NCBI GenBank assembly: GCA_038093515.1
Contig: JBBPSI010000021.1
Location: forward strand, 1-64,000
Source of the DNA: Butyriboletus loyo
Taxonomy: Eukaryota > Basidiomycota > Agaricomycetes > Boletales > Boletaceae
Length of the DNA: 64,000 bases
Direction of reading: 5' to 3'
In this document: positions 21,799 to 34,156 of the stretch, one piece after another
How positions within the stretch are numbered: position 1 is the stretch's first letter
Layout of the letters: every line of letters begins with the position of its first letter
The notes under the pieces: generated by a model
Database searches by the model: none
Told to the model about the DNA's origin: nothing
What the model saw: only the letters and a program-made list of their open reading frames with translations
Position numbers and translations under genes: made by a program

Positions 21799-24674
21799 AT
21801 GTCTTCCAGCAGCAATCCAAGTGCTTCACGCACTACACTCACCCCCCCTAACACTAACGGGACACTATCAAAGTCCTCCGGAGGACTCGTTCCAACCAAC
21901 AATGTCACGACCAAAGACGGCATCACCGTTCGTGCTCGCATTGACCCCACTCTCGCTGTCGAGGACGTCGTGCGTCAGCTTTGCATCAACCTCAGGGTTA
22001 CCGACCCTGCAACCTATTTCGCATTGAGGGACCGCGACACTGATGAACTGGTGACAAACGACAATCTCAGAAAGAAGATCAAGAACAAAGCTCATTTGAG
22101 GTCCCTCTTTTCTCTTGATCATGCTCACTCCGCCGCTAACTTCGTGCATCCCAGGCTAGTCAATGCTTCCCATATCGAGGCTGCAGAGATCGTCCAGAAA
22201 CTCGCCTATCGAGATGAAAAGACTTTCAGACTGTCGCTGTTCTCGTTGCAGAAATTCATCAAAGTATGTCATCCATTCTTTCTGTCCATCAGCCCAACCC
22301 ACAGCGCCTCTAGGAAGAAAGATTCGCTCATGAGTTTCTAAATCGTGATGGCCTCCAAGCCCTCGTCCACATCATCTATACCGAACACGGAAACACCCTT
22401 GCAGTACGTCTCTCATAGTTTATCTCTCAATGGTACTGGTCCTCAGGCAGTCTTCCAACAAGTATGCACTCACAGCGATGCAAAATTTGATGGACCTGGA
22501 ATATGGTTGGTCTACGCTTAACGATGAGTTCATCTCGAAGATAGTACAGATACTTGCGTCACCTCACTCCTTGATCAATGTCTGTCGACCTGCGATATCA
22601 ATCTTGAAGAAACTTGTCGAAGCTGATCCCATGAGCGCACCAGGTCCTGTCATGGCTAGTTCGAGTAGCAGCCCACCTCAGCTAGTACCAGACTCTGTCT
22701 ATAGGTTCGGATTTCAGTGTGTGTTCGAGCAGATGCAAAGAGGGAAGGGGTCTTTAGAGACCGTCATTAATCGCCTAGGAAGTGCCGATACTGCTATGGT
22801 ATTGAACAGGCATGTACCATCCTTGGGTATTGTCATGGATTCACTGGCTCACCGTTCTTCCAGCTTAATGTTGATAAACTCACTTTTGTCTCATGTGAAT
22901 GATGCCAGATGGGATGAATTTATATTTGAACTTGAACAGTTAAATGTCCGAAAAGCTGTTATTGTATGTCAAATCTGCACCTATATTCGCTGACGAACTG
23001 AGAGAAGCCCACAGCGTCTCATGTCATCTCATGTCATCGACGATTTGACATCCTGTATTCTGGACTTCCAAGCAAACATAATCCGTGTAACCTATCGGAA
23101 AAAGACAACATTGGTAGAGCCTCAGGCGGAACCTACACACGACTCTCTACTCCAGTACATCTGGGACAACAGCAAACTTCACGAGGAGGTCGATCCAGAC
23201 GACCAAGTAGTTAAATGGAAGAAGCTTGGATTCGGCAGTGAGAATATTATTGAAGAGTTTCAGGAAGTCGGTGTTCTTGGCCTTGATTGTCTGTTCAAAT
23301 TTGTCCAGAACGACCCAGAATTCTTTTTCAAGGTATTGCGCATGGTCGGATTTTCAGAGTTTTTGCTCATATCCGACACCAGGTTGTTCTAGAGCAACTA
23401 AGCCGACCCGAGGAACGCCGTTGTCCGATAGCCAGAGCATCCAACGAGATCGTCGAGCTTCTCTCTGAACACTGGGCTATCTTCGCACCTGCATGTGCGT
23501 ATGTTTTTCTAGCTCGTTCACTTCTGACAGGTTCCCCAGATTCGACGCCGACGACTTTCCAGCCGTTTTTCCTCAATTTCTACAAAGTTCACACGTTGGC
23601 AATGCATTTCTTTTTGCGGATGTGGAGCGAAAGTGGATCTGCTCGTGATGATTTTGATCGAGTTATTGCGCTTACTCGAAGCCAGTAGGTCTACTGTCTC
23701 ACCGTTTTGTCCATCCTCTGACAAATTATCGCCCTCTAAAAGGGTTAAAGTAGCGCTACAGCGGGAGAATGCGAAAGATTGGCATATACTTGAACAAGAC
23801 TTCTTGGAATGCGAGTATCGCGCGGTCCGGGATCGTCAGATGCAAGAATTAGAGGCCGAGGATGATCTGCTGAGCAAGGTGCCGGTCCGGTACGTGTCTC
23901 ATCTTGCTAGCTCGGAGCGCTGTGCTCATGTGAAACAGGAACCTGAAGGAGAAGCTTATGAGGGAATCTGCAGAATTTGTCCGCCAACAACGGATACAGT
24001 GCCTATTGCAAGGTGCCTGGTTCATCAATGGTGTTCTGCCGGCACACACGGGGACCCTCAAGCGGCCCAGCGCGCCCTGGAGGTTTATGCGTTTGGTAAG
24101 AGCCTGTCCACTTTTCACCTTACACCGTGCTCACAGGCACTTTTAGGATAATGGTTACAAGTATTTGCACTACGTGGATAGTCCTGCCAAGTTCGAAGTT
24201 CGAAGTGGATTGGAGGATCTCCCGGATCGCATCGAAATTGCCGCTATTAGCCAAATCGCAACTGGTACTTGTACTCCGCCTTCAAGCGCTGTGCATAACC
24301 ATGTCGATCTGCCTACCTCCATCACTCCATCACCCCTCTCCTTTTCCTTGTTGACACCAAGCGAGGGATCGCTGGCGGATGAAATTGCCACTGATCAATC
24401 AGCATGGGCAGATTGGACAGATGGCTTGAACATGCTCCGACGAGATGGTGGACACGTCACTTCTGACGAGACTGCCGGTTACATCAAAGCGCTCACGGAG
24501 ATTGGTCTGAAAATCAAACTTCTCGGTACGTATTGACCTTTGAACTGGATGCTCCCTTGTGCTCAATGTAGTTCTATTGCAGACCTTACAGGCGAAAAAG
24601 TCGACATACCCAGTGGACTAGCGGCCGGTCCTCCTCCCTCGAACACAGACTTTTTCTTCTCCGACCTGCTCTAA
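21799..24674 (+). CDS. ELMO/CED-12 domain protein
   Basis: A homologue of ELMO/CED-12, which pairs with DOCK-type exchange factors to activate Rac GTPase in actin control and polarity. The ATG at 21799 (MSSSSNPSASRTTLTPP) leads to a ubiquitin-like/RBD segment (DGITVRARIDPTLAVEDVVR) and Armadillo-like repeats (AAEIVQKLAYRDEKTFRLSL; ALTAMQNLMDLEYGWSTLND). The ELMO domain follows with VKWKKLGFGSENIIEEFQEV and GVLGLDCLFKFVQNDPEFFF. Downstream is a PH-like region (AWFINGVLPAH; NGYKYLHYVDSPAKFEVRSG; IEIAAISQI) and a C-terminal Ser-rich tail stopping at 24672-24674. About ten short introns are needed. ELMO proteins end with a Pro-rich segment that binds DOCK; a weak version (AGPPPSN) is present. A DOCK partner gene is not in the window. 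Confidence 0.9.
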
Positions 24675-25071
24675 TTTTTTCGTAGAATTTAATTGTAATT
24701 CTTGTCTCCGGTATGTAATGATGTTTCCCTGAGCGGGCTGGCACCATATTCAAGGTAGTAAGACCAAGATTCTACTATTAGTCGTTCGTAGAGCTTGTTA
24801 CAGTACACAACTCTGTCGTTCCATGGAAAGTATATTGGAGACAACGTATGGAAGTGTCGGCAGTTGGTGCCGCTGTGTGTCAGTGATACAAGGTTGCAGT
24901 TGATGCGAGCGTACAAGGGGGGATATCGTGAGAAATGCGGCGTGCTGATGTACGGGGGTTGAACCCGTAATAAAAAGAAAGGAGTGCTGTGAGTTGGATC
25001 ATGCTGGACATGGACGGTTCGCTTAATGCAGGGAGGAGGCGACAAGAACAGACGGATGATGATGGGGCACC
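24675..25071. other. Convergent intergenic stretch, ELMO / MTHFR
   Basis: About 400 bases between two converging genes, presumably both 3' untranslated regions. A small inverted repeat, ACGGG/CCCGT, lies near 24954-24971. No gene is seen. Confidence 0.5.
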
Positions 25072-27255
25072 TTAGTTCACGAGACCGTTTGTATTTTCCA
25101 CTTGGTGTGAAGCTGCATACTGGTCGCCAGCCTTGAGAAAGGGGAGAAATATGGCGTATGGGTCCTTGAAGTCGTTATGAACGACGTTTACGAGGTAAGA
25201 GTTGTCCATGAAATCCATGATGAGCTTGCGTGATGGTGAACTAGCATCGTACACGTGAGCCCATCTGCAAGCCAGCTCGAAAGCCTCGTCCTAAGATGGG
25301 GTCGATAAGGGTCGGGTTGTGTGAAGGATAAGTACGGACCTTCCATGCCATGAAGCTGATAGCCTCGACGATGGTGGGTTGAATGATCTCCTTGTTGGGG
25401 AAAACACCCCACGTGACCGCATTCGGGCCGTCAGAGTGAGTGTTTGTTCGCAGGTCGCCTTGCTTGTTGATGACATAATACGTCATTTTGGGGTCGAGCT
25501 CAATGTGGGATATCAGCAATTCTAACAAGTCTCCGTTCACGAAGAACTCCAGATAGGCCTACATCCAATGCCATCAATACTCCCTTGCACTCCATATCAC
25601 AATCCTGCTCACCTTTTGATAAACATAACCGTTGCTCGGTCCCCAGCCAAACTTCGGATCATCACTCCTTGCCCCATTAACAGCAGGCTGGGAGTTGATG
25701 GTCAAGAAGCCGAGCCGGTTCATCCGCGCCAGGTCTGAAGCAATAACCGAGGTCTCTGACGAAGCTGGCTGGTCCGACCAAGGAAGTGCCGTAAGTTGCT
25801 TTTCGCAGAATCGAGCGAAGAGATCAGCAATATCGTAAAAGGATTTCGGTTCGCCCCAAAGTTTCAAGGCTTCTTCTTTCTGTGTCGATGGAAAGAGCTC
25901 AGCAGCACTCAAGAGACACGCATAACCCACGCACCGTTTGCTTCAGCGAGACACCGTAACCATCCAGTTCACCATATGCAGGACTCCGAGAATCACCAAA
26001 ACGTCCGTTAGGGAACTCATCCCAGTTCTCAGTACGTGACAAATAAGACTTGGTTCTGTTTGCCCAGAATATCGGTCGGATGTTCTCTTGTCGACGATTT
26101 GGTGTAAGAGACTATGTACAGGTTCGAGTTAGAATCGATGTGGAGCAGGATCGACATACCTGTCTCCATGGCAGGGGCTTGACAGTCTCGACTCGCGGGA
26201 CCAAGTTAAGCTCCTCAAGTAACATTTTGGTACCCTTTTCCAGATTCATAGTGTAGAAGTGAAGACCTTTGATTCCGAGGTCCGCATCGAGGATTTTGCG
26301 GCACATGTCTGCGACCAGTTTTGTACCCATCTCTCTGACTTTCTCGTCGTCGCTCTTGTGGGGCTCCAATGCATCCATAAAGATCTGAGGAATTTTGATC
26401 TTTGCAAGGTTAGTTGCCTTCAAGAACCCGTTCCAAGTCTGGATAGGAGCGATGCCAGGAACGATAGGAACGGTTATTCCCGCTGCTCTGACAGCCTTGA
26501 CCCAGTCGAAAAAGACATCGACGTCGTAGAACATCTGTGTAAAGATGAAATCGACACCCTCCTCCACTTTCTCCTTGAGATACTTCATCTCGAGCTCACG
26601 TTCTTCCGGTGGGAGAAGTTGAAACTGGGGAAAACCAGGGACTGCTATGTCAAAGTAGTCGCCATATTCCTTGTGGATGTGTCTGACGAGATCAATCCCG
26701 TGGACGAAACCACCTTCAACGGGTTCCCATTCATCTTTGCCTGCGGGGGGGTCTCCACGGAGGGCAAGGATATTACGGCACCCGTGCTGCTTTGCATCCT
26801 ACACCATTGTTCTAAGTTGCGGAGATGTGATAAGTGACAATTTGAACATAACTTACCCGGAGGGCGATGTCAACCTTTTCCTCTGGCATGTTGGTGCATG
26901 TCAAGTGCATGCAAGTCTCGATGCCCAGGAGACCCTGACATGTCTTTACCATCTCCGACGTGAGATCAGATGTCCGACCACCAGCATTCCTACGACTGGA
27001 TCAGAGCGACCTCAGGACGGATAGGAAAGGAGCTTGCCAAGTAATATCAATAAATTCGGGGCCCAGAGCCCGCATGCGCTCTATACGATCAAGCAAGTTT
27101 TGAAGACCCTAGATAAGAGTAAGGGCGGTGAAGCGTGTGATAGCGAGAGATGGCAAGCTAATGCGCACCTGAGCTGTCCTCGGAGGGAAGTATTCGAAAG
27201 ACCACCATACCTTCCCCTCTTTTGTAGACTGCTCGATCTTTCTGCTGATTTTCAT
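25072..27255 (-). CDS. MTHFR: Methylenetetrahydrofolate reductase
   Basis: This enzyme reduces 5,10-methylenetetrahydrofolate to 5-methyltetrahydrofolate in the cytosol, supplying the methyl group for methionine synthesis. The ATG at 27255 starts [20 protein letters not shown] and continues into the catalytic TIM barrel ([20 protein letters not shown]). Also visible are [30 protein letters not shown], the FAD/folate-site segment [20 protein letters not shown] and [16 protein letters not shown]. The C-terminal half is the regulatory domain typical of eukaryotic forms ([31 protein letters not shown]), ending [20 protein letters not shown] and stop at 25072-25074. Several 50-60 nt introns interrupt it. 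Yeast has two paralogues, Met12 and Met13; which one this represents cannot be decided here. Confidence 0.95.
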
Positions 27256-27979
27256 GATGAGGGGGAGAAGAAAAAAAGGATCGTGAGGGAAGGGGGAGAA
27301 AGCAAATGCAGACTCTGGGTATTTTCTCGTGATCGGACTTTGCTGGTTTCATGCATTGAGTCGCTTGCGAGAATTCTGTCTCACGTGACCCACAAAGACC
27401 ATGCTAAGTAATTAGTAAGCGATTACACTTTCCCGTCTTTAATATCATAGAACAGCCTTCAAATCTCATGCGCTGTATACGAAGAAAACAACAGAGACCG
27501 CCACGATCAACCACCACCATGATAGCGAAATGAAGACGCATGACTGGCGTTGCCGAGGTTTACTTCGCTGCTGCTTGAATGAGAGGCCTGTTCCGAGTAA
27601 AGCAGTCGCAGATAGCAGAAAGACCAACTTGAAGTACGCCAAAAAGTACCGCTAGAATCGTGGATAGTACTGCCCAAAATTTCCAGAAAGATGGCCGTCA
27701 GTGGAAGTCGTGCAAACTTCGGACGTGGGTTAAAATACAGTGAGACCATGAGAATGAATATGAATAAATTTTATTTGGCCAATTACGCACATTAGTGGCG
27801 ACTTGGACATTGACAACACGTGACTTAGCCGACGCGTTGTTTGGTCCATTGTTTGGTTGTAGTTGATATTCGTCCATCCCTCTCTCGAGTTCCGCTACGA
27901 TCTTACGCTCATTAACGCCCAGCCCACCCAGTGTGTCTTCCTGGATTTACGATTTGACACGACTATTCACCTGTATACG
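27256..27979. other. Divergent interval with a possible small minus-strand reading frame
   Basis: This 724-base stretch holds the MTHFR promoter and that of the gene at 27980. On the minus strand there is an ATG-initiated 80-codon frame at 27507-27749. Within it, in another frame (27560-27697), lies a strongly hydrophobic stretch reading WAVLSTILAVLFGVLQVGL followed by RPLIQAAAK and a stop, like a single membrane span. Neither is supported well enough to call a gene. Confidence 0.4.
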
Positions 27980-29944
27980 ATGGGTTTACTCAAGAAATTC
28001 TTTTCAATCGGTAGCAGAAAATCTAAGAAGCGGTCCGCGGTGGATCCTTGTGTCGAGTCTCTCCCTCCTGTCCAGGAGCACCTCAGGCCATGCCAGGTCG
28101 ACGATACAGAAGCAGAAGTCAGCCGCCTGTTGCGTTCCTCATCTGCCCGATATGTAGCAGAACCACAGATTGGCCTTAGCTCTCTGCCCCCCCTCCGTAA
28201 GTTTGCCCGTAACCGTTCGTCGCTTCCGGTTCAATCGTGGTTTTTGTTTATTCAGCGCATCCCATCGACTCGGTTGTTCCTTATCCAAAGTCATCGACTA
28301 CAACCATTGCTAGTGTTTCTGCTCGTAGCACCTACTCTGTGACCGTCCATAGTCGGACTGTCCACAGCCGCACCGAGTTCCCAAATGCGTACCCTCCAAT
28401 GGATACGAGCCTCACCCCAAAACGGTCACGCACAGGCTCGCCCCGTCGTCGTTCTAAGAGTGTGCCTATCACGCCGCGAGACAAGAATCGTCTCCTGCTT
28501 CTCCGTCAGGACCCTTCTGTAGCAAGTCTTCTAAGCCATTACGATGATGAAGGACACCTCAAGTCTACCCTCTTCTCGAACACCCCTTCCCCCCAGAAGC
28601 AGGGACGTGTTCAAAGGCGTCGCACAGGGTCCACTTTACGGCAGTTACTTGGACATCCACCTTCACCAGAGCTAAGAAACAGCAGCACGGAGGGTGACAT
28701 ATCCTGGGCAGAAAAGTTTCTTGGGTCAGCGCCAAATACTCTGTTATCCCCCAGAAACTGACGAAATATTCAGCGAAACTGACGGAAATTCCTCAGTATC
28801 TTCCATTGGCCCTCGGACCCCCGCTGACACCCATTTTACTCACACTCGTTCCATCGATGACGAAACTGCACTTTCCGTTGAATGCGATACCTCAGCCACT
28901 AATCACTACACTTTTTCCTCGCTCGAAGTTGAACTCAGTGCCTCCACCGATCTTGCACACCCACAAGCACTCAATTCGCCGCACGGGAACTCCGTGACAC
29001 CCCAGCGTGCCTCTCAGATATTCGGATTCCTTGGCGACAAGAAGAGGGCTCAGGAAGGTTCGGTTTCGAGACTTCCCCATCTCAAGACGACTACACCCCA
29101 CTATCGACGCTTTTCGGCCGAATCTACTATTAGCGATACCAAACACTCTCTCCCCCGTCGCAGGAGTACCCACATCTCTCAATCTACTTCACCTACCCAT
29201 CAGCGACGCCTTTCTCTTACCTCCGATGCGAGCAGGCCTCTTCCACCGTCTCCAAATGCTGCAGTACTTTTGCCACCGCGGCCAGAGCATAAGGAATCCA
29301 CACTCCTACAACCTGTCATTTCCCAACACACAGGACAAAGCTGCCGCGGCCTTCGTGGACCCCGTTCCCCTTCCAAAATACCCTCGCGACAGAGTACACT
29401 GCCTGTGTCAGTTCCGTGCGATGCCAACGATTCTTACCCCCTGACGGAGCAGGGTCTGTCCATGTTGTCCGTCCTAGGTGAGAAGTTGAACTCTGATAAC
29501 AAATGCATCGGTGCCGCCACCGCCCGGCCACGTGAAATACACTCTCAGATACCCAAGTTGAGAACCGCATCTGGTTCTTCAACTGGTTCCGCAGGGTCAA
29601 AGCACGATTTCGCCATCAATTCTCCTTGCCAACATCCTGTCTCTTTGCAGCCCATGGCCCAGATGAAGCCTAGGTCAATAGAGGCTGAGCTTCCAGCGGG
29701 CGTCGCATCTCGTGGCAAGGAGAATGATACGTTATCTCGCCTCCCTCAGCTTGTTACTCCAGTTCGGCCGTTTGGGCTACATCCACATCACCTGCGCGAG
29801 CCATCTTCCCCGGCATCTTCGTCAGAGCTATCACCTGTTGCAAAACAAATGATGGCCAATCTACGACAACAACGAATGCACGCCCGTAAGCGGGAAAGAC
29901 AGACAGGAAGACTGGGCAGCGGTCAGAGTAGGATTCGGTATTGA
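27980..29944 (+). CDS. Unrecognised basic Ser/Pro-rich protein with a KEN box
   Basis: I do not recognise this 618-residue protein. Three exons fit: 27980-28196, 28256-28724 and 28774-29944, separated by 59- and 49-nt introns whose removal gives one open frame. It starts MGLLKKFFSIGSRKSKKRSA. The Gly at position 2 followed by basic residues might suit N-myristoylation, though Leu-Leu at 3-4 and Phe later are only partly typical. The body is low complexity with many S/T-P sites (PKRSRTGSPRRRSKSVPITP; SPSKIPSRQSTLPV), a more ordered helix (LTEQGLSMLSVLGEKLN), a KEN motif (RGKEND, codons at 29717-29725) and a basic C-terminal helix (VAKQMMANLRQQRMHARKRE). The composition suggests a phosphorylated cytoskeletal or cell-cycle scaffold; this is inference. 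Confidence 0.7.
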
Positions 29945-31867
29945 GCTCTGCGTACACATTTTTCTTCTTCGTCTCCCCGCACGATATAGCTTTTAGCTTT
30001 TATGCAAGACGCTTCATTGATTCGCGATGTATTTAGAGTCTTTACTCGTTCTGTGCCTTTATTGTTTGCTCTGTGTTACTGCACACTGGGTGTTGCTTTC
30101 TTATGAGACGTAGTTGACCTAGTAATTCCTTGTCCCATATGATCTGGTAACCAGACTCGGAGTTACAACCATTTTACCAATTTTGAGGATAGCACGCTCG
30201 CTGGCAAGAGCTCATTTATCGTGCAGTCATAGAATCTCAGCTACTTGCTCCAACTCTCCCGGATACAATCCATTGAAAGCTGGCGGGGGCGTTTTGCGGT
30301 GTCCAAGTCGATAGTCGATAACAACAGGAGGACGAGAGAGGTCTAAAGGGTCAGAAAGCCGAGCGGAAGATGAGCAGAAGCCACTTGAAGTGAATAAGAT
30401 GAGTGTTAGGTTAGAAAGATAAAGATAAAGGTATATGCGCACAATAGACGCCTCACCAACAACCAGCAGTAAGAATTGCACGCGAGTTAGTACTGCAGTA
30501 TTGGACCAGCACCTGTGCCAATACTGTACAACGCTCGAGTTTCGTGCTGGAGGCACACTACAACAAATCAGAAAATGATATTGGATATCTTCGTATGTAC
30601 TTGTAGATATTTTACCCAACCTCATGTGTCAGATCATGAATGATACACACATCTAAGTTTTTCCGATTATCAAGACTTTACATGCAGAAAATGGTCATTT
30701 TGCGACCGTTCAGTCATTGATGGACTGTGGTCATAAACTTTCACCATCCGAACCGGTACGTATCGTATGGGTAATCCTTGGCCATATTTTTACAATGTAA
30801 ATCGCTAGGATGCATGCTTTGCAAACATGCCAGTAACATGCCAGTTATGCATGTTTTCATGTTGGTATCGTTGCATTATCATCTTTGAATCTCATCAAAG
30901 CGAGTAGATATAATGGAGAGGTCACAGTTGCCTGGCAAAGCTTCCAAAAAGCTGCCTGTACTACTGAGGATGTGGCATTGCATCGAAAAGATTAATATTC
31001 AGGACACCTCCAAGGCTCCCATCTCCTCGGAGTCTCACTTGCATTAGTACAGAAGATGCCTGGCTGTCCAAAGTCTCAGACCAAAAAAAGTAGATCCAGT
31101 CAGACTCGGAGCACAAGAGGAGGCCATGACTGAGGTTGTAAAGCTATGCAGGGAGGACCCAAGAATGAGAGAAAGAGTTTGAGGGCCATATATCAAGAGG
31201 TTGAGGAAAAGAAAGAGGTGATGAACCTCAAGTTGAAAGTGTGCAGGAAAGTGTGCAAAGGCAGTTGAAAGGAGGAAGAAGTTCCCATCGCAGCGACCTG
31301 GTTGGAGCCAGAGGCAACGAGGGGGAAGCAGCTGATGGGAACGACGATGGTTCTGACGGTGGGAGCGTAGATGTGATTGCTGAGATACATAATCTCATGA
31401 TGTGACGGAATGATAACAGTTATCTTACTAATTTACTCTTTTCGGTGCTGGAACAAGTGACAGATAAAGCACCGAATTTTGTTTCCATTTCTACAATAGA
31501 AAAACACTTCAGATGTACTCTATATTTTTTATGGTAGTTGTTTAAATACATATCAACCCATCCTTAGTGTCTGATGCATTAAAAATTGTTGTGTTGTAGA
31601 ACACGAGCCACCTACTTCTTGTTGGCACAAGTGCCGGTCCGATACTGTACTGACGGGTGGCCTATCAAATGACAAAAGGAGATGGCTGCCGTAAGAACGT
31701 CGGCGTGAGAGGGTGGCGCGAGGAGCTTAACCGTGACTCGGGTACCCAGTCGTCCGACTTATCGTCCTCCCGGCTTGAAGCATAGTCAGTTTTCACAGGA
31801 GACACCCGGTCTTGCGATACATTTCTCACTGTTCTCCAGCTATCTTTTCAGATTCGGATCGTACAAG
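29945..31867. other. Gene-poor 1.9-kb region, AT-rich, possible decayed coding remnant
   Basis: No intact gene is recognised. An 11-bp tandem duplication (aacatgccagt at 30824-30834 and 30835-30845) lies in a patch rich in ATGCAT palindromes. Around 31055-31290 the + strand reads like broken protein coding sequence: EEAMTEVVKLCREDPRMRER in one frame, then AIYQEVEEKKEVMNLKLKVC in another, with stops between. This could be an old transposon or gene remnant. 31390-31620 is AT-rich. The promoter of the transporter gene should lie at the end. Confidence 0.45.
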
Positions 31868-33797
31868 ATGATGCACTCGTATGGAGCTGTAGAAACGGGA
31901 GTCCGAGATGTTCACAGCGTGCACCATGGCGTAGAGGACAACGAAGGCTCTACTTTACTCGGAAGTGAGCCTGCCCCGAAACCGAGAGAAGGTCATGCAA
32001 GCATGATTAGCTGCATCAGTAACCTTTCAAACACGATCCTCGGGACCGGTGCGTCATTTTATGTTTTGTTGGTCGCGTGGTCGGAGAGTGGTTGACGGTC
32101 CCGATACCTAGGTATGCTGACGTTCCCTCTGGTCAGCTTTCTGTTCCCTCGGCACTCGAAGATGTATACTTACGTACCGAATCCATCCTCTAGACCATGA
32201 CGTCCGCGGGTATCATTCCAGGAATGATCACATGCGCATTCTCTGGGGCAGTTGGCGCCTTTGGCCTGTACCTGCTCACTCGCTGTGCACAATTCACCCC
32301 ACACCGGCGAAGTTCATTCTTCGCTGTTGCTCAGATCACATTCCCTCGAGCGGCTGTTTTCTTTGATGCTGCCATTGCCATCAAGTGCTTTGGCGTCTCT
32401 GTCAGGTATGTATTAACCAAGAACGAATACGAGGGAACATTCTCACATCGATCTTTTGCCAGTTATCTCATCATCATCAAGTCGTTGATGCCCAATGTAG
32501 TCGCATCAATATTCCACGTCTTGACCTCGCCGGACACAAATCCCCCACAATGGGCCTTGTCTGGTCATAGCTGGCTTACACTCCTTATGTTGCTACTTGC
32601 ACCCCTTTCGTTCCTTCGCAAGCTAGACAGTTTTAGACACACAAGCTACATTGCAATATTCTCCGTCGGTGGGTTACGCCATTGGTCATTTACCATTGCT
32701 CTGTGTTGACCAAAGCGTGTTTTTGGAAGTATACCTCGTCATTATCGTCGTCACTTGTTACTTCAGACCTCTAGAAGGTGCTGCGCCTGTGGGCAAAGTT
32801 CATTTGATCCATTTCACACCTGGCTTCGTGACCACGCTCCCCGTGCAAGTATTTGCATATACATGCGCACAGAATGTATCACACACTTTTCCGTTGATTT
32901 TGCCACGATGTTGATGACAACTTAGATATTCCCCATCTACAATGAGCTGCGGACCAACTCGCAACAGCGTATCAACACGGTCATTGGCACGTCCATCGGA
33001 GGAACTACGATCATCTACGAGATCATTGCAGTATTTGGTTACCTGACCTTTGGTTCCAATGTCGGTTGGCAGTCCGTGTCTGCTACCGGTTTTGCTAATC
33101 GTGTCGCTTCCATTAGGTTGGCGCAAACATTATTGCGATGTACCCTCCTACCTCGTTGTTCATTGCAGTTGGGCAACTGGCCATCGTCATACTTCTTTCA
33201 TTCTCCTATCCCCTGCAGGTGCACCCATGTCGCAACTGCTTAGACAAGATTTTTCACGGAGGAGCCGTTGTTAAGCGGGAATTTGGAGAAGACGAAGATG
33301 ACTTGGACGAGCACGCAGGCGGAGAGACGACGATATTGAAGCACGCACTCCTCACCGGAGCTATCGTCTTGTTCAGCTTTATCACTGCTTACAATATGGA
33401 CAATTTACAGATGGGTAAGTAACCTGGGAGTGGTTCCGATGTTTCTGCACTGATTCGCCGATATGGGAAGTTCTCTCGTTCGTTGGGTCCACCGGGTCGA
33501 CGACGATATCTTTTATTCTTCCAGGACTCTTCTTCTGGAAGGTGGGACGTTCTCATGCGTGTGTTCCTTATCGCTGCGGTCCTGACGCCTCGCACAGCTC
33601 TCCAGGGAAGACCCGAGCGTGAGTCGGTCGCTGAGCAGGAGTGCACTGGCGCTGACTGTCTACGGATGCTGCGTCTTCGTGTTCTGGTACGTAGTGCATT
33701 GGCGACATGGCGACATCGCTGACGGCAGTCACGCAGCCTCGGGTTTAACATTTACCAAGTCGTCTACCCGTCGTCGATGGAGGGAGGATCACACTGA
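31868..33797 (+). CDS. Vacuolar-type amino acid transporter, AVT/SLC38 family
   Basis: A polytopic membrane protein of the amino acid/auxin permease superfamily. The ATG at 31868 is followed by a hydrophilic N-terminus, then the family's first transmembrane signature (ISNLSNTILGTGMLTFPLTM after splicing of about 32049-32112). Further spans include GMITCAFSGAVGAFGLYLLT, DAAIAIKCFGVSV, WLTLLMLLLAPLSFL, AYLVIIVVTCYF, TTLPVQVFAYTCAQNIFPIY, IGTSIGGTTIIYEIIAVFGY, SLFIAVGQLAIVILLSFSYP, LLTGAIVLFSFITAY and a last pair ending CLGFNIYQVVYPSSMEGG plus SH. An acidic loop (EFGEDEDDLDE) precedes the late spans. It most resembles yeast Avt5/6/7, which move amino acids across the vacuolar membrane; direction and substrate are inference. 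Confidence 0.9.
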
Positions 33798-34156
33798 CCT
33801 TGCTCATGTATTTCGATGTATTTACGGTAGAAACATAAGCAAGGCTGTTGCACTGCCCACTTGTGAGCGCCAAAAGCGCCATGTTCCCACGCAAGGTGTG
33901 CTGTTGCAAGCTTTGATACTCGTCCCCCTAGACCTACGGATGCATCCACACTCGCATTAGATCTTCTCTTCCTCTTCTCCCCCCCCACCACAACCGAACG
34001 TTGACCGCGAACCCTCATTGGAACATCCCTCGTGAGTTTTGCACTCAAATCAGCCCACATCTCATCCACAATTCCCGGCTTTCTTTTCTTCATCGTTCAT
34101 GCAGTCCTTCCTGTCCCTCCAGCTCGCGCGCCAGCCTTGATTACCGTCCCACCACC
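33798..34156. other. Intergenic stretch, transporter to R3H gene
   Basis: About 360 bases holding the transporter 3' end and the promoter/leader of the next gene. The part before the start codon is pyrimidine-rich (around 33960-33990), as is common in fungal promoters. No gene is seen. Confidence 0.5.

Noticed and set aside
26259..26837. Plus-strand frame of about 190 codons
   Set aside because: It is the antisense shadow of conserved MTHFR catalytic-domain exons.
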